A stretch of DNA of 64,000 bases, taken from NCBI RefSeq assembly GCF_030580915.1, contig NZ_JAUQTA010000001.1:1054001-1118000 (forward strand), written 5' to 3'. This stretch comes from Nocardioides jiangxiensis (lineage in GTDB: Bacteria > Actinomycetota > Actinomycetes > Propionibacteriales > Nocardioidaceae). The notes under the pieces are model-generated. The model saw nothing but the letters and a program-made list of their open reading frames with translations. It did not search any database and was not told the DNA's origin. Positions within the stretch are counted from its first letter, which is position 1. Each line of letters opens with the position of its first letter. Positions 25,923 to 33,772 of the stretch are shown here, in pieces. The translations under genes and the position numbers were made by a program.

Positions 25923-26151
25923 GTCAGACTCCAGACGCTTTGCCGGCGATCCGCAGCGGCAGCTCTGACGCTGCGGCTTCCCCGGGGGTGGGTCTCCGGT
26001 GCTGTCCACCGGGTTGGCAGAAACGTAGGAAGCGGACGTTGCGGCGGGCGTCACCTGTCGCACGGCCCCGGGTCAAGAAATCCTCACCGCTTCACTGACC
26101 CCCGGTGACGGCGGTGTTTCGCCGCATTACAGGCCGGAAAACCGGCATTCA

Positions 26152-26209
26152 CCTCACGCTTGTGCCTGCCTTCACAAGCGTGAGGGCGTCGCCTCACGCA
26201 GCGTGAGGC
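26152..26209 (-). promoter_or_regulatory. Double palindrome of four CCTCACGC half-sites upstream of the narK copy
   Basis: First palindrome: perfect 13-bp arms (26152-26164 and 26173-26185, core CCTCACGCTTGTG) with an 8-bp spacer. Second: perfect 9-bp arms (26191-26199 and 26201-26209, core GCCTCACGC) around a single A. All four arms share CCTCACGC. It lies beyond the carD terminator and about 230-290 bp upstream of the transporter start. Likely an operator for a dimeric or tetrameric regulator; NnaR is one candidate, not demonstrated. Confidence 0.55.
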
Positions 26210-26245
26210 CGTGCGTCCGCCGGCGAGGTCGCACGAAATGCAACA

Positions 26246-26269
26246 GGCCCCCGGCACAAGCCGGGGGCC
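26246..26269 (-). terminator. Rho-independent terminator of carD
   Basis: A perfect 10-bp G+C stem (26246-26255 with 26260-26269) with a 4-base loop, followed on the minus strand by TGTTGCATTT, 25 bases after the carD stop. Confidence 0.8.
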
Positions 26270-26293
26270 CGTCAGCGCATCGTGCGCAGGGAC

Positions 26294-26779
26294 TCAGGAA
26301 GCGAGCACCTCGTCGAGGAGGGCCTCGGCCTTGTCCTCGTTGGTGTTCTCGCAGAGCGCCAGCTCGGAGACGAGGATCTGGCGCGCCTTGGCCAGCATCC
26401 GCTTCTCGCCGGCCGACAGGCCGCGGTCACGCTCGCGGCGCCACAGGTCGCGCACGACCTCCGACACCTTCATGACGTCGCCCGAGTGCAGCTTCTCCAG
26501 GTTGGCCTTGTAGCGGCGCGACCAGTTGGTCGGCTCCTCCACGTGCGCCGCACGCAGGATGCTGAAGACGCGGTCAAGACCCTGCTTGTCCACGACGTCA
26601 CGAACGCCGACCAGGTCCAGGTTGCACGACGGCACGCGGACGACGAGGTCCTGCTGTGCGACGATGCGAAGGACCAGGTACTGCCGCTCTTCACCCTTGA
26701 TGGTGCGGTACTCGATGTCCTCGATGACGGCCGCCCCGTGATTCGGGTAGACAACCGTTTCGCCGACGGTGAAAGTCAT
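26294..26779 (-). CDS. carD: CarD-family RNA polymerase-binding transcription regulator
   Basis: A 161-residue protein. The N-terminal Tudor-like RNA polymerase interaction domain ([35 protein letters not shown], about 1-55) is followed by the helical DNA-binding domain with [17 protein letters not shown], a conserved region containing the wedge tryptophan. CarD stabilises open complexes at sigma-A promoters, including rRNA promoters, and is essential in mycobacteria. A TAGACT -10 (26807-26812, minus) precedes it. It is not followed by ispD/ispF, its usual neighbours; a strong terminator ends it. Confidence 0.95.
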   Translation of the reverse strand: MTFTVGETVVYPNHGAAVIEDIEYRTIKGEERQYLVLRIVAQQDLVVRVPSCNLDLVGVRDVVDKQGLDRVFSILRAAHVEEPTNWSRRYKANLEKLHSGDVMKVSEVVRDLWRRERDRGLSAGEKRMLAKARQILVSELALCENTNEDKAEALLDEVLAS

Positions 26780-26806
26780 ATGTCAGGTACCCCTTCCTAG
26801 GTGACT

Positions 26807-26831
26807 AGTCTAACACGTGTCGCGGACACGT
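26807..26831 (-). promoter_or_regulatory. carD promoter with an inverted repeat upstream of the -10
   Basis: The -10 TAGACT occupies 26807-26812 on the minus strand. Just upstream is a perfect inverted repeat ACGTGTC-GCG-GACACGT (26815-26831), overlapping an ACACGTGT palindrome (26813-26820). It lies in the -35/-10 spacer, so binding there should affect carD transcription. Confidence 0.45.
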
Positions 26832-27015
26832 CTTTCCTGCGTTTTCGCTGGTCAGCGCGGTAATGAAGGCTTGACAGATGGACGGGCCCTGTGGTGGGGC
26901 CCTGGTTTCGAACAGGTGTGCGCTTCCGGTTCCGGACCGGGCCGTGTCCCCCGATCGGCTCGAACCGGCGTGACCCAGCGCACGTCCACCCCCTGCTCGG
27001 TGAATACTGGGGCGC

Positions 27016-27819
27016 ATGTCCGCCAAGTCGATCCGGCTCCCCCGCAAGCGTGCTGCGGCACCGCGTCCCGGCCGCGCCACGCGGCGCCTGCGCCTGCCCG
27101 CGCGCGCCGACCTCGCTCGCAGCCTCCCGGTCAGCCTGTTCCGCGCCAGCCACCCCCGGCAGGCCGGCCTGACCGCACTCTTCGTCGCCGCTGGAGCAGC
27201 CCTGGCCGGCCGCTCGTTCGGCCAGGTCTTCCTTGTCTTCGTCACCGTGCTCACGGGCCAGGCGATCCTCGGCTGGCACAACGACCTGGTCGACGTGGCC
27301 CGCGACCGACGCCACCAGTTCCCCGGCAAGCCGATCGCCCAGGGCGTCGTCGACCACGGCTCGGTGTGGTTCGCCCTCACCGTCGCCGTGCTGCTCGTCG
27401 TCCCCCTGTCCGTCGCGAACGGTGTGATCGCGGGAGCGACCCACCTGTTCATCATCGGCATCGGCCTGGTGACCAACTCCGGCGTGCTCCGGCGTACGCG
27501 CTTCTCGTACCTGCCCTGGATGCTGAGCTTCGCCCTCTGGCCGGCCTTCCTCTCCTACGGCGGCGCCCACGGCACCGAGGGAGGCGACCCTCCGTCGATC
27601 CTGCTGACCGTGCTGGCCGCCCTGCTCGGACTGGGGGTCCATGTGCTCGTCTCGCTGCCCGGCCTGGTGACCGACAACGCCGACGGGATCCGGCACTTCC
27701 CGCTCGTCGTGGCCCTGCGGACCGGGGCCCCGCGCCTGCTCCTGATCGCGGGCATCTGGACCGGCGTGGTCGGAGTGGGCATTCTCATCACGGGCGCCAC
27801 CCTCGGCGTGGCCCGCTGA
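27016..27819 (+). CDS. UbiA-family prenyltransferase-like membrane protein
   Basis: A 267-residue protein with an arginine-rich N-terminal tail (first about 45 residues) and seven to nine predicted helices. The first aspartate motif is GWHNDLVDVARDRRHQFPGKP (Asn89, Asp90, Asp93) and the second is LPGLVTDNADGIRHFPL, the two Mg-diphosphate-binding loops of UbiA proteins. The family transfers prenyl chains to aromatic or sugar acceptors; the acceptor is unknown. ATG 27016 lies seven bases after AATACT (27003-27008), a leaderless arrangement. It is divergent from carD. Confidence 0.82.
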   Translation: MSAKSIRLPRKRAAAPRPGRATRRLRLPARADLARSLPVSLFRASHPRQAGLTALFVAAGAALAGRSFGQVFLVFVTVLTGQAILGWHNDLVDVARDRRHQFPGKPIAQGVVDHGSVWFALTVAVLLVVPLSVANGVIAGATHLFIIGIGLVTNSGVLRRTRFSYLPWMLSFALWPAFLSYGGAHGTEGGDPPSILLTVLAALLGLGVHVLVSLPGLVTDNADGIRHFPLVVALRTGAPRLLLIAGIWTGVVGVGILITGATLGVAR

Positions 27820-27865
27820 ACGCTACTCTTAGCCCGCACTGACGACTTTGACGAAGGCCTCATCG

Positions 27866-28540
27866 ATGCTGATCAGCAACCGGACCGCGCGCCTCATCGG
27901 CGCTGGCGCGCTCCTTCTCGCCGCCCCCGCGCTCGCTTCCTGCACGGAGCAGGCGACCGACCACATCTACACGGCGGCGGTGGGCACCAACGACCGCGAC
28001 GCGTCGGTCGACGTCCTCAACGCGGTGATCGTGGCCAACGACGCCACGCCCGGCAAGGGCACCCTCGTGGTCACCCTCGTCAACAACCGCGTCGTCCCGG
28101 CGGGCTCGACCGAGGACGCCACGGACAAGCTCGTCGCCGTCACGGGCGACGTGAAGGGCACGGTCGCCGAACCCGTCGCGATCCCGGCCGGCGACCACGT
28201 CGTCCTCGCCACCGCGACGTCGACGGTCCCCGCGACCGCGCCGGGCATCCCGGTGACCGGCACCTTCAAGCTGGGTGACTTCGTCGACGTCGAGTTCGAC
28301 TTCGCCGACGCCAAGGCCGTCACCCTCCAGGTGCCCGTCGTCGAGAACCGCGCCGGTTCGCAGTTCGCCGGCCAGAACGGCGCTCCCGACGCGGCCGTCC
28401 CCATGCAGGGCGAGACCTTCGAGCAGTTCGACGAGAACGCCGTCAAGGCGGCCGGCGAGGCGCCCGCGTCCGAGGAGGCCACCCCGGCCGCCGAGGGCGA
28501 GCAGGGCACCAAGGCCGGCAAGGCCAAGGCCAACGACTGA
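27866..28540 (+). CDS. Secreted lipoprotein, unknown function
   Basis: A 224-residue protein with a lipoprotein signal: [24 protein letters not shown], lipobox LASC with the lipidated cysteine near residue 26. The mature part (about 27-190) is a beta-rich domain ([38 protein letters not shown]) that weakly recalls PCu(A)C-type copper chaperone lipoproteins but lacks obvious Met/His metal motifs. The tail is acidic/Ala-rich, ending in lysine-rich [12 protein letters not shown] 27866 has GAAGG upstream and a TACTCT -10 at about 27823; TTG 27848 is less likely. Its stop overlaps gpmA (TGATG). Confidence 0.7.
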   Translation: MLISNRTARLIGAGALLLAAPALASCTEQATDHIYTAAVGTNDRDASVDVLNAVIVANDATPGKGTLVVTLVNNRVVPAGSTEDATDKLVAVTGDVKGTVAEPVAIPAGDHVVLATATSTVPATAPGIPVTGTFKLGDFVDVEFDFADAKAVTLQVPVVENRAGSQFAGQNGAPDAAVPMQGETFEQFDENAVKAAGEAPASEEATPAAEGEQGTKAGKAKAND

Positions 28541-29277
28541 TGACGTACACCCTCGTCCTGCTCCGCCACGGCGAGAGCGAGTGGAACGCGCTGAACCTGT
28601 CCACCGGCTGGGTCGACGTACCGCTCAGCGAGAAGGGCTTCGCCGAGGCCGTCAACGGCGGCCAGCTCCTCGCTGACGCCGGCGTCCTGCCGGACGTCGT
28701 CCACACGTCGCTGCTGCGCCGCGCCATCGCGACGGCCGCGGTCGCCCTCGACAAGGCCGACCGCCACTGGATCCCGGTCCGCCGCGACTGGCGCCTCAAC
28801 GAGCGTCACTACGGCGCGCTCCAGGGCAAGAACAAGTCCGAGACGCTCCAGAAGTTCGGCGAGGAGCAGTTCCAGCTGTGGCGCCGTTCCTACGACGTCC
28901 CGCCGCCGGAGCTCGCCGACGACGACCAGTACTCCCAGGTCGGCGACCCGCGCTACGCGGACATCGACGTGCCGAGGACCGAGTGCCTCAAGGACGTCGT
29001 CGCGCGCCTCGTGCCCTACTGGGAGGAGGCGATCGTCCCCGACCTGAAGGCCGGCAAGACGGTCCTCGTCACCGCCCACGGCAACTCCCTGCGCGCGCTG
29101 GTGAAGCACCTCGACGGCATCTCCGACGACGACATCGCGGCGCTCAACATCCCGACGGCCCAGCCGCTGGTCTACCGCCTGGACGAGTCGCTGAAGCCGC
29201 TGGTCCCCGGTGGCGAGTACCTCGACCCGGAGGCCGCTGCCGCCGCTGCTGCGGCGGTCGCGAACCAGGGTCGCTGA
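28540..29277 (+). CDS. gpmA: 2,3-bisphosphoglycerate-dependent phosphoglycerate mutase
   Basis: A 245-residue glycolytic/gluconeogenic enzyme interconverting 3- and 2-phosphoglycerate. The phosphohistidine motif [10 protein letters not shown] (His10) is at the start. Conserved [12 protein letters not shown], the second histidine in [17 protein letters not shown] and the [14 protein letters not shown]-terminus identify GpmA. The C-terminus ends in an alanine run ([13 protein letters not shown]). The ATG overlaps the lipoprotein stop, so the genes are co-transcribed. In mycobacteria gpm1 also lies beside senX3-regX3. Confidence 0.96.
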   Translation: MTYTLVLLRHGESEWNALNLSTGWVDVPLSEKGFAEAVNGGQLLADAGVLPDVVHTSLLRRAIATAAVALDKADRHWIPVRRDWRLNERHYGALQGKNKSETLQKFGEEQFQLWRRSYDVPPPELADDDQYSQVGDPRYADIDVPRTECLKDVVARLVPYWEEAIVPDLKAGKTVLVTAHGNSLRALVKHLDGISDDDIAALNIPTAQPLVYRLDESLKPLVPGGEYLDPEAAAAAAAAVANQGR

Positions 29278-29308
29278 TCACCGCTGCGATCACTGAACCA
29301 CCTCGAAG

Positions 29309-29339
29309 CGGGGCTTGCGCGTTGCGCAAGCCCCGTTTT
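29309..29339 (+). terminator. Rho-independent terminator of gpmA
   Basis: A perfect 12-bp stem (29309-29320 with 29324-29335), GTT loop and TTTT tail (29336-29339), 31 bases after the stop. Confidence 0.9.
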
Positions 29340-29354
29340 CGCGTCAGCCCTCCT

Positions 29355-29386
29355 CGTCTCGGCGCGGCACAGGCCCCGTCTCGGCG
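29355..29386. repeat. Intergenic repeat element, copy B (short)
   Basis: One and a half units of the 22-bp repeat: CGTCTCGGCGCG followed by GCACAGGCCCCGTCTCGGCG. It lies between convergent gpmA and phoU, like the other two copies between convergent genes. Confidence 0.75.
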
Positions 29387-29394
29387 GGGTGGCC

Positions 29395-30036
29395 TCAGGG
29401 GCGCTCGCCGGTGATCACGTAGTCGACACGCTTGGCGACGGAGACGGCGTGGTCGCCGATCCGCTCGTAGTAGCGGCTCAGGAGCGCGAGGTCCACGGCG
29501 GGCTCGACACCGTGGCTCCAGCCCGGACCGACGATCTGCTGCAGCAGCGTGGCACGCAGGTCGTCCATCTCGTCGTCGAGCGCCCGCAGCGCGACGAGGC
29601 CCGCGATGTCGCGCTCGGCGACGATCGACGCGGTCCGGCCCATCATGTCCACGGCGATCTCCGACATCCGGAAGACCACGGGCGTCAGCTCGTCGGGCAC
29701 CGCGACACCGGGGACGCGGAGCCGGGCCACCTTCGCGACGTGCACGGCGAGGTCGCCGGACCGCTCGATCTCGGAGCCCATCCGGAGCGCGGCGACCACC
29801 GTCCGCAGGTCGCCGGCCACGGGCTGCTGCAGCGAGAGGATGCGGAAGCAGCGGTCCTCGACGCGGTCGCGGCGCTCGTCGACGTCGAGGTCGCCACTGA
29901 TGACGCGCTCGGCAGCGGCGCCGTCTCCTGCGAGCAGTGCCTCGGTGGCCTGGCGGACGGCGATCTGGACGGTGACGCACAGCTCGGCGAGCTCGTCGAA
30001 GACGAGGTCGAGCTGCTCGGAGAAGTGGTGACGCAT
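29395..30036 (-). CDS. phoU: Phosphate signalling complex protein PhoU
   Basis: A 213-residue all-helical protein made of two PhoU three-helix bundles. The repeats are visible as EERRDRVEDRCFRILSLQQPVAGDLRTVVAALRMGSEIERSGDLAVHVAK-like in the first half and SRYYERIGDHAVSVAKRVDYVITG in the second (E/DxxD metal sites). It links the Pst transporter to the phosphate-sensing kinase. The ATG is six bases after TAGGTT (30043-30048, minus), so it is probably leaderless. It is divergent from senX3, with which it functions. Confidence 0.95.
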   Translation of the reverse strand: MRHHFSEQLDLVFDELAELCVTVQIAVRQATEALLAGDGAAAERVISGDLDVDERRDRVEDRCFRILSLQQPVAGDLRTVVAALRMGSEIERSGDLAVHVAKVARLRVPGVAVPDELTPVVFRMSEIAVDMMGRTASIVAERDIAGLVALRALDDEMDDLRATLLQQIVGPGWSHGVEPAVDLALLSRYYERIGDHAVSVAKRVDYVITGERP

Positions 30037-30078
30037 CCGAACAACCTAGCGACAGCGGATGACCAGCCGGGGTCATGC

Positions 30079-30095
30079 GGTGAACGCCGGGCGAA
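30079..30095. promoter_or_regulatory. Candidate PHO box between phoU and senX3
   Basis: GGTGAA (30079-30084) and GGCGAA (30090-30095) are direct repeats 11 bases apart, the period of RegX3/PhoP-type PHO boxes (reverse strand TTCGCC/TTCACC). It sits 43 and 61 bp from the two divergent genes. Only two repeats are visible. Confidence 0.35.
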
Positions 30096-30143
30096 TTCTT
30101 GCGAGCAGGCGTCCAGACGGGCAACACAGGGTGACGCGGTGCG

Positions 30144-30155
30144 TACGATCGCGAC
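30144..30155 (+). promoter_or_regulatory. -10 element of a leaderless promoter for senX3
   Basis: TACGAT (30144-30149), six bases, then GTG at 30156. Confidence 0.5.
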
Positions 30156-31298
30156 GTGAATCCGGAGCTGCTGCAGGCGATCCTCGCCGCATCCGCGGGC
30201 TTCGCCGTCGGCGGCGGCGGCGTCCTGGCCTGGCACTATAGCGAGCGGGCCCAGTCGCGCGAGCCGCAGGCGCCGGCCCTCGTCGTCCCCCCGGGGGTGA
30301 CGTCGGTGCTCTCCGTCCTGCGGTCCAGCGCCGTGGTCGTCGACGACCAGGACGTCGTCCTCAAGGCCAGCGCGCCGGCGTACGCGTTCGGGCTCGTGCA
30401 CGGCAGCGGCATCAGCGACGAGCAGCTCGCGGACCTGATCCGCCAGGTCCGGCGCGACGGCCAGATCCGCGAGGCCGAGCTCGAGCTCCGGATGGGCACC
30501 CGCAACCAGGTCCGCCACGTCACCGCCCGGGTCGCCCCGCTCGGCTCCCGCCTCGTGCTGGCGCTGCTCGAGGACCGCACGCGCGAGCGCCGCGTCGACT
30601 CGATCCGCCGCGACTTCGTCGCCAACGTCAGCCACGAGCTCAAGACCCCCGTCGGCGCCATCAAGCTGCTCAGTGAGGCGGTCCACGACGCATCCGACGA
30701 CCCGGAGGCGGTCGAGCGCTTCGCGGGCCGGATGCTCAAGGAGAGCGACCGGCTCACGCACCTGGTGCAGCAGATCATCGACCTGTCCCGCCTCCAGGGC
30801 GACGAGCCGGTCGCGCAGCCCGAGCCGGTGTCGGTCGACGAGATCATCGCGGTCGCCATCGACACCAGCGCGATCGACGCGCAGGCCAAGGGCATCTCGG
30901 TCGTGGCCGGCGGCGACGCGGGCCTGCTGCTCAGCGGCAGCAAGGACCAGCTCACCATCGCCGTGAGCAACCTCGTCGCGAACGCCGTCAACTACTCCCG
31001 CGAGGGCTCGACCGTCGCCGTGGCTGCCCGTGGCCTGGCCGACACCATCGAGATCTCCGTGACCGACCAGGGCATCGGCATCCCCGCCGGGGACCTGGAC
31101 CGCATCTTCGAGCGGTTCTACCGCGTCGACCCGGCACGGCACCGCTCCACCGGCGGCACCGGACTGGGTCTGTCCATCGTCAAGCACGTCGCCGCCACCC
31201 ATGGCGGCGAGATCAAGGTCTGGTCCGTCGAGGGGCAGGGATCCACCTTCACCCTGTCCCTCCCCCGTTCCGTCCCCCACCAGGAGGAGAGCTCATGA
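30156..31298 (+). CDS. senX3: Sensor histidine kinase SenX3 (phosphate response)
   Basis: A 380-residue membrane kinase. One N-terminal segment (about residues 8-27) is followed by a PAS-like domain (VLRSSAVVVDDQDVVLKASAPAYAFGLV, about 45-140). The dimerisation domain carries His160 in NVSHELKTPVGAIKLLSE. The ATPase domain has an N box (VSNLVANAVNYS), a G1 box (TDQGIGIPAGD) and a G2 box (GGTGLGLSIVKH). It phosphorylates RegX3 under phosphate limitation, modulated by PhoU. The stop overlaps the regX3 ATG by 4 bp. Confidence 0.93.
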   Translation: MNPELLQAILAASAGFAVGGGGVLAWHYSERAQSREPQAPALVVPPGVTSVLSVLRSSAVVVDDQDVVLKASAPAYAFGLVHGSGISDEQLADLIRQVRRDGQIREAELELRMGTRNQVRHVTARVAPLGSRLVLALLEDRTRERRVDSIRRDFVANVSHELKTPVGAIKLLSEAVHDASDDPEAVERFAGRMLKESDRLTHLVQQIIDLSRLQGDEPVAQPEPVSVDEIIAVAIDTSAIDAQAKGISVVAGGDAGLLLSGSKDQLTIAVSNLVANAVNYSREGSTVAVAARGLADTIEISVTDQGIGIPAGDLDRIFERFYRVDPARHRSTGGTGLGLSIVKHVAATHGGEIKVWSVEGQGSTFTLSLPRSVPHQEESS

Positions 31299-31975
31299 CC
31301 CGCGTACTCGTCGTCGAGGACGAAGAGAGCTACATCGACGCCCTGACGTACATGCTGCGCAAGGAAGGGTTCGAGGTCGCCGTCGCCACCAACGGCAACG
31401 ACGCGCTGACCGAGTTCGACCGCAACGGCGCCGACATCGTCCTTCTCGACCTCATGCTCCCGGGGCTGCCCGGCACCGAGGTGTGCCGCCAGATCCGGCA
31501 GACCTCGTCGGTGCCGGTGATCATGGTCAGCGCCAAGGACGACGAGGTCGACAAGGTCGTCGGGCTCGAGCTCGGCGCCGACGACTACGTCACCAAGCCC
31601 TACTCGCCACGCGAGCTGGTGGCGCGCATCCGCGCGGTCCTGCGCCGTGGTGCCGACACGGGAGACCTCGCTCCGCAGACCCTCGAGGCCGGCCCGGTCC
31701 GGATGGACGTCGAGCGCCACGTCGTCACGGTCGACGGGGTCGACACCCGGCTGCCGCTCAAGGAGTTCGAGCTGCTCGAGATGTTCCTGCGCAACCCGGG
31801 GCGCGTGCTCACCCGCGGTCAGCTGATCGACCGGGTCTGGGGCTCCGACTACGTGGGCGACACCAAGACCCTCGACGTCCACGTCAAGCGGCTGCGCGCC
31901 AAGCTCGAGCCCGACCCGTCCGAGCCGAAGTTCCTGGTGACGGTCCGCGGCCTGGGCTACAAGCTCGACCTCTGA
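31295..31975 (+). CDS. regX3: Response regulator RegX3 (OmpR family)
   Basis: A 226-residue response regulator. The receiver domain (1-120) has acidic residues in VVEDEE, phospho-acceptor Asp52 (VLLDLMLPG) and the conserved lysine in YVTKPYSPRELVARI. The winged-helix DNA-binding domain (about 130-226) includes LPLKEFELLEMFLRNPGRVLTR and VHVKRLRAKLE, ending VRGLGYKLDL. It activates phosphate-starvation genes via direct-repeat PHO boxes. Coupled to senX3 by a 4-bp overlap. Confidence 0.95.
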   Translation: MTRVLVVEDEESYIDALTYMLRKEGFEVAVATNGNDALTEFDRNGADIVLLDLMLPGLPGTEVCRQIRQTSSVPVIMVSAKDDEVDKVVGLELGADDYVTKPYSPRELVARIRAVLRRGADTGDLAPQTLEAGPVRMDVERHVVTVDGVDTRLPLKEFELLEMFLRNPGRVLTRGQLIDRVWGSDYVGDTKTLDVHVKRLRAKLEPDPSEPKFLVTVRGLGYKLDL

Positions 31976-32000
31976 CCCGACCCGGGGCTGCCCTGACGGC

Positions 32001-32033
32001 GCATGGACACGAGGTGTAGACCTGTGTCCATGC
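32001..32033 (+). promoter_or_regulatory. Operator palindrome enclosing the acyl-CoA dehydrogenase promoter and start
   Basis: Perfect 10-bp arms GCATGGACAC (32001-32010) and GTGTCCATGC (32024-32033) flank a 13-bp loop containing the -10 TAGACC (32017-32022). The right arm covers the ATG at 32030, seven bases after the -10, so transcript and start codon coincide. A bound dimer would block both; a TetR/GntR-type fatty-acid-responsive repressor is inferred. Confidence 0.6.
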
Positions 32034-33187
32034 GCCGCACTGTCTTCGACGAGGACCACGAGTCCTTCCGCCAGACCCTCCGCTCGTTCATCGAGGCCGA
32101 GGTCGTCCCCCACTACGACGAGTGGTTCGCCGCCGGCATCGTGCCGCGCGAGCTCTACACGAAGCTGGCCGACCTGGGCCTCTTCGGCATCTCCGTCCCC
32201 GAGGAGTACGGCGGGGCCGGCATCGACTCGCACAAGTTCGAGGCGATCCAGTACGAGGAGACCACGCGCGCCGGCGTCCTCTTCGGCGGCTCGGGCGTCC
32301 ATGTCCTCCTCGCCCTGCCCTACATCAAGATGCTCGCCACCGAGGAGCAGAAGCAGCGCTACCTGCCGAAGTTCGTCACCGCGGAGGAGATGTGGGCGCT
32401 CGCGATGACCGAGCCGGGCACCGGTTCCGACGTCGCGGGCATGCGCAGCACCGCGAAGCTGTCGGAGGACGGCACCCACTACGTCCTCAACGGCGCGAAG
32501 ACCTTCATCACCGGCGGCGTGCACGCCGACCGCGTGATCGTCTGCGCCCGCACCAGCCCGCCGAAGGAGGACGACCGCCGCTTCGGCATCTCGCTCTTCG
32601 CGGTCGACACCTCGCTCCCCGGCTACTCCGTCGGCCGCAAGCTCGACAAGCTCGGCCTGCGCACCTCCGACACCGCCGAGCTGGCCTTCGTCGACGTCAA
32701 GGTGCCGGTCGAGGACCTGCTGGGTGAGGAGAACAAGGGCTTCGCCTACCTCGGCGTCAACCTCGCCTCCGAGCGCTGGGGCATCGCCTACGGTGCCTAC
32801 GCCCAGGCGGCCGCCGCGGTCCGCATGGCGCAGCAGTACGTCGAGCAGCGGCAGATCTTCGGCAAGCCGGTCGCGTCGTTCCAGAACTCCAAGTTCGAGC
32901 TCGCCGCCTGCAAGGCCGAGGTCGATGCGGCCCAGGCCGTCGCCGACCGTGCCCTCGAGGCACTCGACGCGGGCGAGCTCACGCCCGCCGAGGCGGCCTC
33001 CGCGAAGCTCTTCTGCACCGAGGTGGCCCACCGGGTGATCGACCGCTGCCTGCAGCTGCACGGCGGCTACGGCTACATGAACGAGTACCCGATCGCCCGG
33101 CTGTACGCCGACAACCGCGTCAACCGGATCTACGGCGGAACGTCCGAGGTGATGAAGACGATCATCGCCAAGGACATGGGCCTCTGA
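32030..33187 (+). CDS. Acyl-CoA dehydrogenase (LCAD/IVD-like catalytic base)
   Basis: A 385-residue FAD-dependent acyl-CoA dehydrogenase for the first step of beta-oxidation. Conserved ALAMTEPGTGSDVAGM and KTFITGG form the flavin/substrate pocket; the C-terminal QLHGGYGYMNEYPIARLYADNRV binds FAD. The usual catalytic-Glu motif YEGT reads YGGTSEV here, so the MCAD-type base is absent. Instead Glu248 in ASERWGIAYG matches the position used by long-chain and isovaleryl-CoA dehydrogenases. ATG 32030 is preferred because the promoter geometry fits it; upstream ATG 32003 and GTG 32024 are in frame. It is followed by a terminator, so monocistronic. Confidence 0.92.
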   Translation: MRRTVFDEDHESFRQTLRSFIEAEVVPHYDEWFAAGIVPRELYTKLADLGLFGISVPEEYGGAGIDSHKFEAIQYEETTRAGVLFGGSGVHVLLALPYIKMLATEEQKQRYLPKFVTAEEMWALAMTEPGTGSDVAGMRSTAKLSEDGTHYVLNGAKTFITGGVHADRVIVCARTSPPKEDDRRFGISLFAVDTSLPGYSVGRKLDKLGLRTSDTAELAFVDVKVPVEDLLGEENKGFAYLGVNLASERWGIAYGAYAQAAAAVRMAQQYVEQRQIFGKPVASFQNSKFELAACKAEVDAAQAVADRALEALDAGELTPAEAASAKLFCTEVAHRVIDRCLQLHGGYGYMNEYPIARLYADNRVNRIYGGTSEVMKTIIAKDMGL

Positions 33188-33203
33188 GCCACCCACGGCA
33201 CGA

Positions 33204-33237
33204 CGAAGGGGCCTGCGCGATCGCGCAGGCCCCTTCG
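33204..33237. terminator. Perfect 34-bp palindromic bidirectional terminator
   Basis: Arms 33204-33220 and 33221-33237 are exact complements (17 bp each), centred on GCGATCGC. It lies 16 bases after the dehydrogenase stop and 10 bases before the convergent YbjN gene's stop, so it can serve both. Confidence 0.8.
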
Positions 33238-33247
33238 CCGTCGGGCC

Positions 33248-33772
33248 TCAGGCCTCCGTCGGCCGCAGGTGCTCGAAGGCGGCCAGGTTCGCCGTGGGCT
33301 CGCCGTGGCTGAGCCGCCACTCCCATTCCTTGCGGATGGAGGAGGCGAAGCCCAGCTCGAGGATGGTGTTGAAGCTGTTGTCGGCGACGGAGAGCACCGT
33401 GCCGAGGATGTTGTCGAGGTCGTCGGCCGTGACCGCGCTCAGCGGGAGGCGCGCGTCGAGGTAGATGTCGCCGTCCTTGTCGACGGCGAACGCCACCGCG
33501 AAGAGCCGGAGGTTCTTCTCGAGCAGCCAACGGTAGACGCCGACGTGGTTCTCGTCGGGGTTGCGGCAGACGAAGGCGTGGATGCCGAGCGCATGGGGGC
33601 CGAGGTCCAGGCGGACCGGGGTCTGCAGCTTCTTCTCTCCCGGCAGGGAGAACGACAGCTGGCCGGGCGTCTTCTCGTCGTACTCCAGGCCGTTGTCCTC
33701 GAGCCAGGTGCGGACGACGGCGAGCGCCTCCGCCGGTACCGGGTTCTGCAGGTCGTCGTGTGCGTCCGTCAT
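33248..33772 (-). CDS. YbjN domain-containing protein
   Basis: A 174-residue protein with the YbjN/type III secretion chaperone-like fold: [60 protein letters not shown] and [24 protein letters not shown]. Function is unknown in this family. It overlaps the mshA stop by 4 bp. The same gene pair occurs in mycobacteria (Rv0486-Rv0487, from memory), so a conserved link with mycothiol metabolism is possible but unproven. Confidence 0.85.
   Translation of the reverse strand: MTDAHDDLQNPVPAEALAVVRTWLEDNGLEYDEKTPGQLSFSLPGEKKLQTPVRLDLGPHALGIHAFVCRNPDENHVGVYRWLLEKNLRLFAVAFAVDKDGDIYLDARLPLSAVTADDLDNILGTVLSVADNSFNTILELGFASSIRKEWEWRLSHGEPTANLAAFEHLRPTEA

Larger units (their letters stand above)
25923..26293. 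other. 371-bp gene-free regulatory region between carD and the second narK copy
   Basis: This is the only gap over 300 bp. It holds the transporter's GGAG site next to the GTG, three GlnR-like half-sites spaced by six bases (GTTTC 26116-26120, TTACA 26127-26131, AAAAC 26138-26142, all degenerate), the double palindrome at 26152-26209 and the carD terminator at 26246-26269. I see no convincing ORF on either strand. Confidence 0.6.

Noticed and set aside
22644..26108. Plus-strand open frame of over 1,100 codons opposite the two nitrate transporters
   Set aside because: Repetitive charged pseudo-protein typical of GC-rich antisense frames; it spans two real genes and their terminator.
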